From CALLMM01 sp964429855 (GTDB lineage: Bacteria > Armatimonadota > Chthonomonadetes > Chthonomonadales > CAJBBX01), in assembly GCA_964429855.1 (NCBI GenBank), contig CAYSDM010000006.1:1-64000 (forward strand): 64,000 nt of DNA, in the 5' to 3' direction. Shown piece by piece: positions 19,782 to 27,984 of the stretch. Position 1 is the stretch's first letter; each line of letters starts with the position of its first letter. A program made the position numbers and the translations under genes. The notes beneath the pieces were generated by a model, which worked only from the letters and a program-made list of their open reading frames with translations, ran no database searches and was not told the DNA's origin.

Positions 19782-19815
19782 AGCCAATATAAACCAATCC
19801 CATACCAACTGTCAA
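19782..19815 (-). promoter_or_regulatory. prepilin-gene promoter with conserved 34-bp box, copy 2
   Basis: On the minus strand: -35 TTGACA (19815-19810), 18-base spacer, -10 TATATT (19791-19786). 32 of 34 positions match the copy at 18677-18710. Predicted transcription start is near 19779, leaving a leader of about 150 bases. An 8-bp palindrome AACCGGTT lies just downstream at about 19763-19770. Confidence 0.75.
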
Positions 19816-19866
19816 GGGGGGTCGCCAAAAAAAATTAAGATTTTTTAAGCCTTCTCCTTTTTCGCC

Positions 19867-21252
19867 TCAAGCCGCCCATTCCATGCGCGACAGAGAGCGG
19901 CGGAAGTCGTCCAGCCATGCCCCTGCGGAGATCGGAAGCGGCAGAGGGGGCGACGGGTTCGGACGTACCCCGGCAGCCAGTCGCTGCGCTCCGGCGCGAT
20001 CCACAGAACAGGGAAGATGCGGCAGGCGTCCATCCGTCGGGATCTGCTGCTCCCAGTAGCTCTGGTTCTCCATCCATGCAAGCGCCTCCGCCAGCTTCTC
20101 CGCGTCTTCCCGATGGGCGACCACACGGGCAAAGTCATGCAGGATCGCCTGCGGCTCCCGGTCGGGATTCTCCAGCAGACGCCCGAAAGCATACGTATTG
20201 GAAAGCTGCAGCATGGGCAGGTAGAGATTGCCGATCACCTGATCTATTCCCGCCGCGCGCAGCGACTTCAGCAGCGCTTTCAGATAACGCGCCTCGCTGT
20301 GTACAATCCCCCAGGCTTTCGGGCGATAGGCGTCGTCATCCATCACGAAATGGGGCCAGGCGAGCAGCGGACGTTTGGCGCGGCGCAGCGGCTGCAGATC
20401 GGCTTCGGTCGGGAAAACGGGCGTCTTCGCCTTCGCCCCGTAGGAACTAAAGGTCAAGGGGCGATAGAGGTGGTGACAGGGCAGCGCCAGACCCACGTTT
20501 GCCGGCAGGGAGGGCAGCGCCTCGATCACCTCTCGCGAGCCGGCGATCTCCCGATCAAACACGGCTTTCCAGCCCTGCGGCATCAGATCTTTGCCCCAGT
20601 AGGAGATGCACCAGGTGTTGGCGTAGAGACTCGCCCGGGGATTCAGCGTTTGCAGGCGCTCCGCCAGAACGCGCACATAGCGCAGATACTCCGGGACGCC
20701 GCACTCGCCGCAGGAGCATCCGCCCCAATCGGCGGCGAACTGCTCAAAAAAGTCCGCCTCCCGATAGGTCTCCATGAAAAAGATCGGCACGGCGATCGTC
20801 TTTTCAAAATTGCCAGGCTGGCGGGGACAGAGCGTGACGGCGCGGTTCAGAAGCTGATGTCCCGGCTCCTCCTCCGGCGCAACGGCGCTGAGGACGGTGT
20901 TGGTCAGCAGGTAGCCGAACTTCATCCCCAGCGAGTGAGCGTAGTCGAGTATCTTCCGCCGATCCGCAATCTTCCGCCGCTCCATATCGGTGGAGGGAAT
21001 GCGGTTGAACTCCAGCATGGTCGCAAACTCAATCGCATTGATTCCGCAGGCGTGCAGCCATCGGATCTGTCGCTGCCAGGCGGCAAAGTCCCAGTGGAGC
21101 GGCGCATGATGCCTCTGTTCACAGGTAAATCCGTCGTGAAAGTAGATGCCGCGCGTGCGAAACGGCGCTCCGGCGGTTCCAGCCGCTTCCCCGCCCATAG
21201 CCAGCATCGCCGCGCTGCCTGCCAGCCCTTCCAGAAACAGGCGTCGTGTCAT
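19867..21252 (-). CDS. secreted TIM-barrel-like protein, putative glycosidase
   Basis: A 461-residue protein with a twin-arginine-type leader (MTRRLFLEGLAGSAAMLAM), so probably exported folded. The body looks like a beta/alpha barrel: RGIYFHDGFTCEQRHH, WLHACGINAIEF, AHSLGMKFGYLLTNTV, then GGCSCGECGVPEYLRYV, a Cys-rich turn reminiscent of GH20- and GH67-like proteins, and a late IDQVIGNLYLPM. I cannot name the family or catalytic residues. ACAGGAAACG precedes the ATG at 21252, preferred over one six codons upstream. It is divergent from the sugar operon at 21447. Downstream, a T-rich stretch at about 19828-19850 may act as a weak terminator. Confidence 0.7.
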   Translation of the reverse strand: MTRRLFLEGLAGSAAMLAMGGEAAGTAGAPFRTRGIYFHDGFTCEQRHHAPLHWDFAAWQRQIRWLHACGINAIEFATMLEFNRIPSTDMERRKIADRRKILDYAHSLGMKFGYLLTNTVLSAVAPEEEPGHQLLNRAVTLCPRQPGNFEKTIAVPIFFMETYREADFFEQFAADWGGCSCGECGVPEYLRYVRVLAERLQTLNPRASLYANTWCISYWGKDLMPQGWKAVFDREIAGSREVIEALPSLPANVGLALPCHHLYRPLTFSSYGAKAKTPVFPTEADLQPLRRAKRPLLAWPHFVMDDDAYRPKAWGIVHSEARYLKALLKSLRAAGIDQVIGNLYLPMLQLSNTYAFGRLLENPDREPQAILHDFARVVAHREDAEKLAEALAWMENQSYWEQQIPTDGRLPHLPCSVDRAGAQRLAAGVRPNPSPPLPLPISAGAWLDDFRRSLSRMEWAA

Positions 21253-21374
21253 GGATCGTTTCCTGTTCATCGGAGAGTTCTGCCCGCGACGCTCTTTCCG
21301 GGCGCGGGCAGGGATTCCCGCGCTCCTGCGTCGAATACCACCATCAAGAGAAGATGCACAGGAGTTATGCAGCT

Positions 21375-21408
21375 ACGCAGACGTCTCCTGCGTCTTTTTG
21401 CGCTTTTT
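21375..21408 (+). promoter_or_regulatory. possible leader hairpin/attenuator before the sugar operon
   Basis: A 6-bp stem (21375-21380 with 21388-21393, ACGCAG / CTGCGT) is followed at once by CTTTTTGCGCTTTTT, 38 bases before the first gene of the operon. The loop contains part of an AGACGTCT palindrome that could form a competing structure. It may be a weak terminator or attenuator, or chance. Confidence 0.3.
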
Positions 21409-21446
21409 CCGCCGATAGCGCCGTTTTTGTGAAGAAGGAGAAGACC

Positions 21447-22817
21447 GTGACTCTCACGCGGACCGCCTGGTGGAGACAGGGCGTTGACTTCCAGCAGGTT
21501 CCCCATATGCTTACCGACAGTCCGGGGCCAGAATCGCAGCGGATGCACGCGCGCGCCGCGCAGATCATTCGCGGGCTGTCATCACAGGTTAAACTGCATC
21601 CCGTCTGCTTCCGGGAAGGTTTCGGCGTGATCATGAAGGACGTGGACGGCAACGCCTATCTGGACTTCTCTTCCGGCATCTATGTGACCACGCTCGGACA
21701 CTGTCATCCGAAAATCTCCGAAGCGGTCGCAAAAGCGGCGCATACCCTGATGAACTGCCACGACTTCACCACGCCGGTGAAGACCGAACTACTGGAAAAA
21801 CTGGTGGAGATACTGCCGCCGGGGATCAACGGCGTGCAGCTCTATGATTCCGGGACAACCGCCGTGGAAGCCGCCCTGCGCGCCGCCCGCGCCTACACCG
21901 GCCGGCATGAGTTTCTAAGCTGCTACATGGACTTTCACGGCAAGAGCGGTCACGCCGTGAGCCTGGCGAAGATGAACCGGGTCAATGGAGCGAGCCGCGC
22001 CGAAGGGTTCTTTCTGGTTCCGCGCCCCTATCCCTATCGCGCCCTCTTCCGCAAGCCCGACGGAGAGATTGACACCGACGCCTATATCGCCTTCTATGAG
22101 GATTTCGTCTCGAATGTGACGACCGGGCAGCTTGCCGCCTTCGTCGTCGAGCCGATTCAGGGCTGGGCCGGCTCCATCATCCCTCCCGATGACTTTTTCC
22201 CCAAGCTGCGCGCCTTCTGCGACCGCCACAGGATGCTGCTGATCGCCGACGAGGTGCTGACCTGCATGGGGCGCACCGGCAAATGGCTGGCGATGGAGCA
22301 CTGGAACACGGTTGCCGACATCAGCACGCTCGGAAAGGGATTCGGCAACGGCTTCCCGGTTACGGCGATGGTCGCGCGGGAGGAGATCAAAGGCGCGTTT
22401 GATCTGATCTCCGCCTCCACCAGCTACGGGGGCAATCCGATGGCGTGCGCGGCGGCGCTTGCCTCCATTCAGGTGATCGAGGAGGAAGGGCTTCTGGAGA
22501 ACGCGCTGCGGCTGGAGCGGTTCTTCCTGCGCCGCATGGAGCAGATGATGCGCGAACATCCGATCATCGGGGAGATTCGCGCAAAGGGCTGCCTGCTGGG
22601 GATCGAACTGGTGAAAGATCGCGCCACGAAGGAGCCGTTCGACGAGGCGGGCAAGCGGGTCTATCAGAAGGCGTTCAAGAAGGGGCTGGCATGGATCCCC
22701 GCCGGACATATCCTGCGCCTCTCCCCGCCGATCATCATGGATGAAGAGATCGCCGCGAAGGGGATGGATATCGTGGACGAAGCCATCTTCGAGACCGAAA
22801 AGGAGCTGGGCTATTGA
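21447..22817 (+). CDS. class III (PLP-dependent) aminotransferase
   Basis: About 456 residues of an ornithine/GABA-type aminotransferase. The cofactor lysine is Lys297 in STLGKGFGNG, with the PLP-pyridine aspartate Asp268 in IADEV and the phosphate-binding DSGTTAVEAAL at 134-144. The family moves an amino group between an omega-amine or amino sugar derivative and a keto acid. A GTG at 21447 with AAGGAG six bases upstream is the best start; the frame is open further upstream without a ribosome site. It leads a nine-gene operon otherwise typical of sugar or cyclitol catabolism, so an amino-sugar or aminocyclitol substrate is an attractive guess. It overlaps the next gene by four bases. Confidence 0.9.
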   Translation: MTLTRTAWWRQGVDFQQVPHMLTDSPGPESQRMHARAAQIIRGLSSQVKLHPVCFREGFGVIMKDVDGNAYLDFSSGIYVTTLGHCHPKISEAVAKAAHTLMNCHDFTTPVKTELLEKLVEILPPGINGVQLYDSGTTAVEAALRAARAYTGRHEFLSCYMDFHGKSGHAVSLAKMNRVNGASRAEGFFLVPRPYPYRALFRKPDGEIDTDAYIAFYEDFVSNVTTGQLAAFVVEPIQGWAGSIIPPDDFFPKLRAFCDRHRMLLIADEVLTCMGRTGKWLAMEHWNTVADISTLGKGFGNGFPVTAMVAREEIKGAFDLISASTSYGGNPMACAAALASIQVIEEEGLLENALRLERFFLRRMEQMMREHPIIGEIRAKGCLLGIELVKDRATKEPFDEAGKRVYQKAFKKGLAWIPAGHILRLSPPIIMDEEIAAKGMDIVDEAIFETEKELGY

Positions 22818-23062
22818 GGCGTCGGACAGAGACCGGGGCAACCTGCTTTGAGTTTCTCTCTGTCGGCTGCCTGGCGGCGGGGCTGGCGGTCGGAGCGGTC
22901 TTCGGGTTCAGAGAGGGCGGTCTGCCGGGGGCGATTGCAGGCGCAGTGATCGGGGGACTCGGCGGGTTTACGGGAGGTATGGCGTTCATTATTCTGATCG
23001 CCTGGTTCCTTCTGTGGATGGAAAAGATGAGAGTGAAGCGAGCGAGGTCGTCGGAGCCGTAA
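22814..23062 (+). CDS. small glycine-rich membrane protein
   Basis: An 82-residue protein with two hydrophobic segments (about 15-32 and 37-67), the first rich in Gly/Ala with glycine-zipper spacing (GLAVGAVFGF, then AIAGAVIGGLGGF). It starts with a TTG that overlaps the stop of the aminotransferase gene (TTGA), and coding continues without interruption in the operon, which supports a real gene. I recognise no family. It could be an accessory subunit of the transporter encoded downstream, but nothing in the sequence proves that. Confidence 0.5.
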   Translation: MRRRTETGATCFEFLSVGCLAAGLAVGAVFGFREGGLPGAIAGAVIGGLGGFTGGMAFIILIAWFLLWMEKMRVKRARSSEP

Positions 23063-23146
23063 GCCGAATGACAAAGCATCACTGCGTAACGGTGTCGGAC
23101 GGAAGGAGGCTTTCGTCCGGTTAATTCCTAACGACGGGAGCCTGCG

Positions 23147-23632
23147 GTGAAAAAAGTGGATTGGACGCTGGATTTCGAGTTAACCGGCGATGCGCGGGAA
23201 AAGGCGCTGGCGGAGGCGGCGCGTATCATCGAGGACTGGGGGCTGACGATGCCTCCCTGCGAGCCTCTGCCTCTGCATTTCGGCTTGCATGAGTTTGAGC
23301 GGATCGGCGAGATCGAGTACTGGATCGTCAACGACACCGAGAACCGCTACTGCGGCAAGTTCCTCTTTATGTTCGAGAATCAACGCTGTCCGCTGCACCG
23401 CCACCAGATGAAGGACGAAACCTTCTATATCGTGCGCGGCACGGTCGAGATGGAGGTAGACGGGGAGATCATGCTTTTGAAGCCGGGCGATGTCTTCAAG
23501 ATGGCTCCCGGCATGAACCACACCTTTGCCGCCAGGGGCGGGCCGGCGCTGGTGCTGGAGGTCTCGCTGCCTTCTGTTCCGGGGGACAACTTTTTTGCGG
23601 ATACGCGGATCGGCAATGGAGGCGTACTGTGA
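23147..23632 (+). CDS. cupin protein, sugar-isomerase-like
   Basis: A 161-residue single cupin. The metal site is visible: His84 and His86 in CPLHRHQMKDETF, Glu91, and His125 in PGMNHTF. The sequence around ENRYCGKFLFMFENQRCPLHRH resembles D-lyxose isomerase of the YdaE type, which interconverts D-lyxose and D-xylulose or related pairs. Within this operon, ahead of an oxidoreductase and an FGGY kinase, an aldose-ketose isomerase fits well, though a non-enzymatic sugar-binding cupin is possible. The start is a GTG with GGGAG upstream. The stop overlaps the GTG of the next gene (GTGA). Confidence 0.75.
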   Translation: MKKVDWTLDFELTGDAREKALAEAARIIEDWGLTMPPCEPLPLHFGLHEFERIGEIEYWIVNDTENRYCGKFLFMFENQRCPLHRHQMKDETFYIVRGTVEMEVDGEIMLLKPGDVFKMAPGMNHTFAARGGPALVLEVSLPSVPGDNFFADTRIGNGGVL

Positions 23633-24762
23633 AGACCTACCGGATCGGCGTTCTCGGCGCGGGATTCATGGGACGCACGCACGCCTGGTGCTGGCGTTCG
23701 CTTCCCTTTTTCTATGCCGATCTGCCCTTTGGCTGCGAACTAAAAGGCGTCTGCACCTCGCGCCCGGAGACGGCGGAGAAGGCGAAGGAGGAGTTGGGCT
23801 TCGCGCGCGCCTATGCAGACGCGCGCGCCCTGATTCACGATCCAGAGATTGATCTGATAGATATCGCCTCCCCCAATAAATTCCACTACGACGCGCTGCG
23901 GGAGGCGTCCGCCGCCGGAAAGCCGGTCTACTGCGACAAGCCCCTGACCGGCAACCTGGAGGAGGCGCTGCAACTGGAAAAAGAGATTGCAGACCCGGCG
24001 TTCCTCGGACAGATGGTCTTCAACTACCGCTTTTTCCCTGCTACCATGCGCGCCCGGCAGATGGTGGAGGAGGGGAAGATCGGCGAGGCGATCTGTTTCC
24101 GGGTGGAGTATCTGCACTCCGGCAATGTCGCTCCCGGCAAGCGAATCGCCTGGAAAGACCGGCGCGACTACGGCGCGGGCGTCCTCTATGATCTCGGCTC
24201 CCACGCCGTAGACCTGTTGACATGGCTCTGCGGGCAGCCGCTGTCCGAGGTATTTGCCCGACAGAAGACTCTACATCGTCTACGCCCGTCTCTCGAAGAG
24301 CCGTCGGTGATGGTGGAGCAGGATTCAGACGATCTAACGCTGATGTCGGTGATGCTGACCGGCGGGGCGATAGGACACATCGAAGCCAGCAAGATCGCGA
24401 CCGGCGCGCAGGACGAATTGCGATTTGCGATTCACGGCACACAGGGGGCGATTCGCTTCAATCTGATGGACCCGAACTATCTGGACTACTTCGATCAGGC
24501 AGACCCGGAGGCTCCTCTCGGCGGAGAGTCGGGTTTCAAGCGCATACATTGCGTTCAGCGTTATGCCGCTCCCGCCTGCTTCCCCGCTCCAAAGGCGACG
24601 ATCGGCTGGCTGCGCGGTCACCTGCACTGTCTCTACAGCTTTATCGCCTCCGTCCATCATGGTCTGTCGTTCGATCCCTCCATCGCGCGCGGAATCGAGA
24701 TCGAGAAGATGCTGGCGGCGGCGGCGCGTTCGGCGGAGACGGGAGCGCGGGTGACGCTCTGA
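23629..24762 (+). CDS. Gfo/Idh/MocA family oxidoreductase
   Basis: A 377-residue NAD(P)-dependent sugar or cyclitol oxidoreductase. The nucleotide-binding motif GVLGAGFMG is at residues 7-15, and the catalytic-lysine motif appears as CDKPLTG at 102-108 in place of the usual EKP. A following GAGVLYDLGSHAVDLLTWL stretch is the standard second signature of the family (the D...H pair). Members include glucose-fructose, inositol and amino-sugar dehydrogenases. The GTG start overlaps the cupin gene by four bases, and the kinase gene follows after one base, so it is an integral part of the operon. Confidence 0.92.
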   Translation: MKTYRIGVLGAGFMGRTHAWCWRSLPFFYADLPFGCELKGVCTSRPETAEKAKEELGFARAYADARALIHDPEIDLIDIASPNKFHYDALREASAAGKPVYCDKPLTGNLEEALQLEKEIADPAFLGQMVFNYRFFPATMRARQMVEEGKIGEAICFRVEYLHSGNVAPGKRIAWKDRRDYGAGVLYDLGSHAVDLLTWLCGQPLSEVFARQKTLHRLRPSLEEPSVMVEQDSDDLTLMSVMLTGGAIGHIEASKIATGAQDELRFAIHGTQGAIRFNLMDPNYLDYFDQADPEAPLGGESGFKRIHCVQRYAAPACFPAPKATIGWLRGHLHCLYSFIASVHHGLSFDPSIARGIEIEKMLAAAARSAETGARVTL

Positions 24763-24763
24763 C

Positions 24764-26059
24764 ATGGCAGCCGACTGTATTGTTGCGCTCGATCTTGGCA
24801 CGACCGCATTCAAGGCGGCTCCCGTGGACCCGAACGGCGTTCGGGGGCGCGTCACCGTCGCGCCCTATGCGCTGGACTACGCCGGGGACGGCGTCACCTG
24901 CGATCCCGAACGCTATGTTCGCTGCGCGCAAAGAGCGCTTCAAGGGGCGGCGCGAACAGCCCGCCAACAGGGGCTGGCGGTACGCGGCATTGGATTGACC
25001 TCGCAGGCGCAGACCTATATCGCCCTGGATGCCGCAGGCAAACCGATACAGTCCGCCATCGTCTGGACCGACTCTCGCGCCACCGAGGAGGCGGAGGAGG
25101 CGGCAAACGCCCTGCCCGATTTCTCCCGTACCTGCGGGTTTACCCGTCCCAGTCCACTCCAGTTTCTGCCCAAGGTGATGCGGTTTCGGCGCAGCGGCGG
25201 GCAGGCGCGTCATCTGCTGCTGCTCAACGAGTGGATCGTCTATCGCCTGACCGGGCAGATGTTCGGAGACGCCGTCAATCAGGGGATGTGCGGCTTCTAT
25301 GACATCTCCCGACAAACCTGGAATGACCGCGCGCTGTCGCTGGCGGGGATCTCTGTCGAGAATCTTGCCGCCGTCGCTCCTGCCGCCGCGCTCCATGCGC
25401 CGCTGACTACAGAGTGGAGGCGCGCTCTCGATCTTCCGGCGGTTCCGGTCTACTCCTGCGGCAACGACCAGAGCTGCGCTGCGGTAGGGGCGGGATTGGA
25501 GCAGACAGGCGACCTCTTCTGCAACTTCGGCACGGCGCTGGTGGTCTACGCGCTGCATGATCGCCCGACCGCTCCCGCTCACTCTGACCAGATCGCCGGG
25601 ATCAGCCCGATTCCCGGACGCTGGTTTCTCCTCGGCGTCGAATCGGAGTGCGGAAACGTGGTGGAGTGGCTGGCAAACCTGCTCTATCCGCGACGGGGTG
25701 TCGGCTTCATGATTAAAGACGCTCTTGCCGCCGATATCGTCCCCGAATCGCTGGCGGCTATTACGCCGACCGGAAGCGGGCAACTGGAGATTCGCCATCT
25801 TCTTATCGGCAGTCGGCGGGAGGAGATTGCGCGCGCGCTGCTGGAATACTACTCGGAACGATTCAAGGCGCTGACGATAGGCGTAAGCGATCCTGGCGCC
25901 TCTTCCCGCCGTCTGTTTACCGGCGGCGGTCTCTCGCGCAGCGTGGACTGGCTTCAGTTTTTGCGCGCGCGGCATGGACTGTCTCTGACGCCGACCGTCG
26001 GAGAGCATCCGGGTCTTGTCGGCGCGGCAAAGATCATCGCGTTACGACACGCCGCTTAG
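24764..26059 (+). CDS. FGGY-family carbohydrate kinase
   Basis: A 431-residue ATP-dependent sugar kinase of the xylulokinase/ribulokinase/glycerol-kinase fold. The N-terminal phosphate loop is LDLGTTAFKA (residues 10-19). Substrate-side phrases are GIGLTSQAQTYIALD and AIVWTDSRA, and the C-terminal domain shows FTGGGLSRS and GAAKIIALRH. It is shorter than most xylulokinases (about 490 residues), mainly in the second half. It would phosphorylate the keto-sugar made by the cupin isomerase or dehydrogenase encoded upstream (inference). It starts one base after the stop of the oxidoreductase gene. Confidence 0.9.
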   Translation: MAADCIVALDLGTTAFKAAPVDPNGVRGRVTVAPYALDYAGDGVTCDPERYVRCAQRALQGAARTARQQGLAVRGIGLTSQAQTYIALDAAGKPIQSAIVWTDSRATEEAEEAANALPDFSRTCGFTRPSPLQFLPKVMRFRRSGGQARHLLLLNEWIVYRLTGQMFGDAVNQGMCGFYDISRQTWNDRALSLAGISVENLAAVAPAAALHAPLTTEWRRALDLPAVPVYSCGNDQSCAAVGAGLEQTGDLFCNFGTALVVYALHDRPTAPAHSDQIAGISPIPGRWFLLGVESECGNVVEWLANLLYPRRGVGFMIKDALAADIVPESLAAITPTGSGQLEIRHLLIGSRREEIARALLEYYSERFKALTIGVSDPGASSRRLFTGGGLSRSVDWLQFLRARHGLSLTPTVGEHPGLVGAAKIIALRHAA

Positions 26060-26120
26060 GACGTCTATCTGCCCATCCCCGGCGCATAAACATCATCTCA
26101 ACGAAAAGAGCGCTTTTCCT

Positions 26121-26906
26121 ATGGAACACCGTTTCGAATACCTCACTTCCGAACAACTCAAGCCCTGCATCGAACAGAAAGCCCTGCTCATCCTGGGGAT
26201 CGGAACCATTGAGGAGCACGGCAAACACCTGCCGACCGGAACCGACTGGTTCATCACGCAGCGGTTTATGGACGACCTCTGCGCCTATCTGAAGGAGAAC
26301 AGCAAAATCCCCTTTCTCGCGCTTCCCGCCATATGGACAGGCTACTCCGCCGTCGAGATGCAGCGCTGGCCCGGAACGATTCGTATGCGAACCCGCACCG
26401 TCATGAATATGATGCAGGAGATCATCGGCTCGCTCTGCGAAATGGGTTTTGACAAAATCCTGATTCTGAACGGACACGGGCACCATACCGATCTGTTGCG
26501 GGTGGTTGCGCGCGAGGTCGCGGATCAGTATAACGTCTATCCAGCAGTCTCAAACTTCCTCTATCTGGGCGCGAAGGAGTACAATGCCGTGCGGAAGGGG
26601 GAGGCGGGCGGCAGCATTCATGGCGGCGAAGACGAGACCTCCGTGATGCTGCACTACGGCTATCCGGTGGATGTCGAGCAGTACACGCCCGAAGACCATG
26701 TCACCTATCATACCGACTTTGTCGCCGGGGATAACTTTATCGGCTCGACCCGCGTCTTCTGGTCTACCTGGAACTATCATCCCAGCAAGACGGGGCTGCT
26801 CGGCGATCCGACACCCTCTTCGGCGGAGACCGGCAGGGTGTTGATCGAGGCGTGCGTGCGTCATCTTGCCGCATTTATCGAGGAGTATTACCATCACGGG
26901 CGATAG
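26121..26906 (+). CDS. creatininase-family amidohydrolase
   Basis: A 261-residue creatininase-fold metalloenzyme. Metal ligands can be placed at Glu31 and His33 (TIEEHGKHLPTGTD), Asp42, the His-rich NGHGHHTD, and the glutamate of HGGEDETS. The family includes creatininase, mycofactocin MftE and ring-opening hydrolases of inositol catabolism (IolN-type, acting on diketo-inositols, as known in Thermotoga). Being next to a Gfo/Idh/MocA dehydrogenase and a sugar transporter, the IolN-like role is the most interesting reading, but similarity alone does not prove it. The ATG is preceded by a poor ribosome site. Confidence 0.85.
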   Translation: MEHRFEYLTSEQLKPCIEQKALLILGIGTIEEHGKHLPTGTDWFITQRFMDDLCAYLKENSKIPFLALPAIWTGYSAVEMQRWPGTIRMRTRTVMNMMQEIIGSLCEMGFDKILILNGHGHHTDLLRVVAREVADQYNVYPAVSNFLYLGAKEYNAVRKGEAGGSIHGGEDETSVMLHYGYPVDVEQYTPEDHVTYHTDFVAGDNFIGSTRVFWSTWNYHPSKTGLLGDPTPSSAETGRVLIEACVRHLAAFIEEYYHHGR

Positions 26907-26949
26907 CGGTCGAATATCCCTTTTCCGTCTGCACGATGGAGGTGCTTGT

Positions 26950-27984
26950 ATGAATCGGTTGAACGCTTGCCGTCTGTATGTCGGGCTGATCGCGACAGGG
27001 CTGATTCTGCTGGGAGGGTGCAGCAATGAGCCATCGAAGGCTCCCATGCCGCCTCCAGGGGGATCCGGAACCTCCGCCGCGCCGACGGGAGCCTTGAAAA
27101 TAGCCGGAGTAGGGTTCCAGAACGATCAGTTTTTCAAGCTGATTGAGATCGGGATGAAGGATGCCGCAACAAAGAATGGCATAGACCTCTCTCTGGGCAA
27201 CAGCGCCGGATCGCTCGATAAAGAGATATCCCTGATTGACACCTATATCGCCGAGAAGAAGAGCGCCATCGTCATCGCGCCGTTCAACCAGAAGGCTTCG
27301 ATTCCCGCGCTTCAGCGCGCGCATGAGAGCGGCATCAAGATCATCACCTACGACAGCTATGTGGAGGCGGACTTCCCGGTCAGCGTCATTCGCAGCGATC
27401 AGGTCTCGCTGGGTAAACAGACGGGCGAAGAGGCGGTGAAGTATATCCAGGAGAAGATGGGCGGCAAGGCGAACGTGGCGATTATCACCTATATCTCGCT
27501 GCTGCCGGAGCCGGCAAATCAGCGCACCGGCGGCTTCGAGGAGGAGATCAAGAAGCTGCCCGGCGTGAAGATCGTGGCGAAACAGGACGCCTGGCTGGCG
27601 GAGAAGGCGGTGAGTGTGGTCGAGGCGATTCTGACCGCGCACCCGGAGGTAGACCTGATCTGGGCAGCCAACGAGGGCGGCACGGTCGGCTCGGTCACCG
27701 CCGTCCGCAATGCCGGAAAGGCGGGGAAGATCGTGGTGTTCGGAACCGATGTCAGCGAACAGATGTGCGACTTTCTGCTGGCGGACGATAACATTCTGCA
27801 GGCGGTGACCGGACAGAAACCGCTGGAGATCGGGGCGCAGGCGATTGAGACCGCCGTCAGAGCGCTGAAGGGCGAGGAGGTCGAAAAGCTGGTCGCGCTG
27901 CCCGGCATTCTGTTTACGCGCCGCCAGCCTGAAGAGGTGAAGAAGCAGAAAGAGTATCTGCGCGGAGTGAGTGGCGGGGGATGA
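26950..27984 (+). CDS. sugar ABC transporter substrate-binding lipoprotein (RbsB-like)
   Basis: A 344-residue exported lipoprotein with lipobox LGGC (Cys24) and a Pro/Gly/Ser-rich linker to about residue 45. The rest is a type I periplasmic-binding fold of the ribose/galactose class: KIAGVGFQNDQFFKL, IDTYIAEKKSAIVIAPFNQKA, GIKIITYDSYVE, and late VFGTDVSEQMCDFLL. GATGGAGGTGC precedes the ATG. It overlaps the permease gene by ATGA, so the two proteins work together. It should capture the monosaccharide or cyclitol degraded by the operon. Confidence 0.92.
   Translation: MNRLNACRLYVGLIATGLILLGGCSNEPSKAPMPPPGGSGTSAAPTGALKIAGVGFQNDQFFKLIEIGMKDAATKNGIDLSLGNSAGSLDKEISLIDTYIAEKKSAIVIAPFNQKASIPALQRAHESGIKIITYDSYVEADFPVSVIRSDQVSLGKQTGEEAVKYIQEKMGGKANVAIITYISLLPEPANQRTGGFEEEIKKLPGVKIVAKQDAWLAEKAVSVVEAILTAHPEVDLIWAANEGGTVGSVTAVRNAGKAGKIVVFGTDVSEQMCDFLLADDNILQAVTGQKPLEIGAQAIETAVRALKGEEVEKLVALPGILFTRRQPEEVKKQKEYLRGVSGGG

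Noticed and set aside
24641..26008. 455-codon minus-strand frame opposite the FGGY kinase
   Set aside because: The kinase has full family motifs and operon context; the antisense frame has none.
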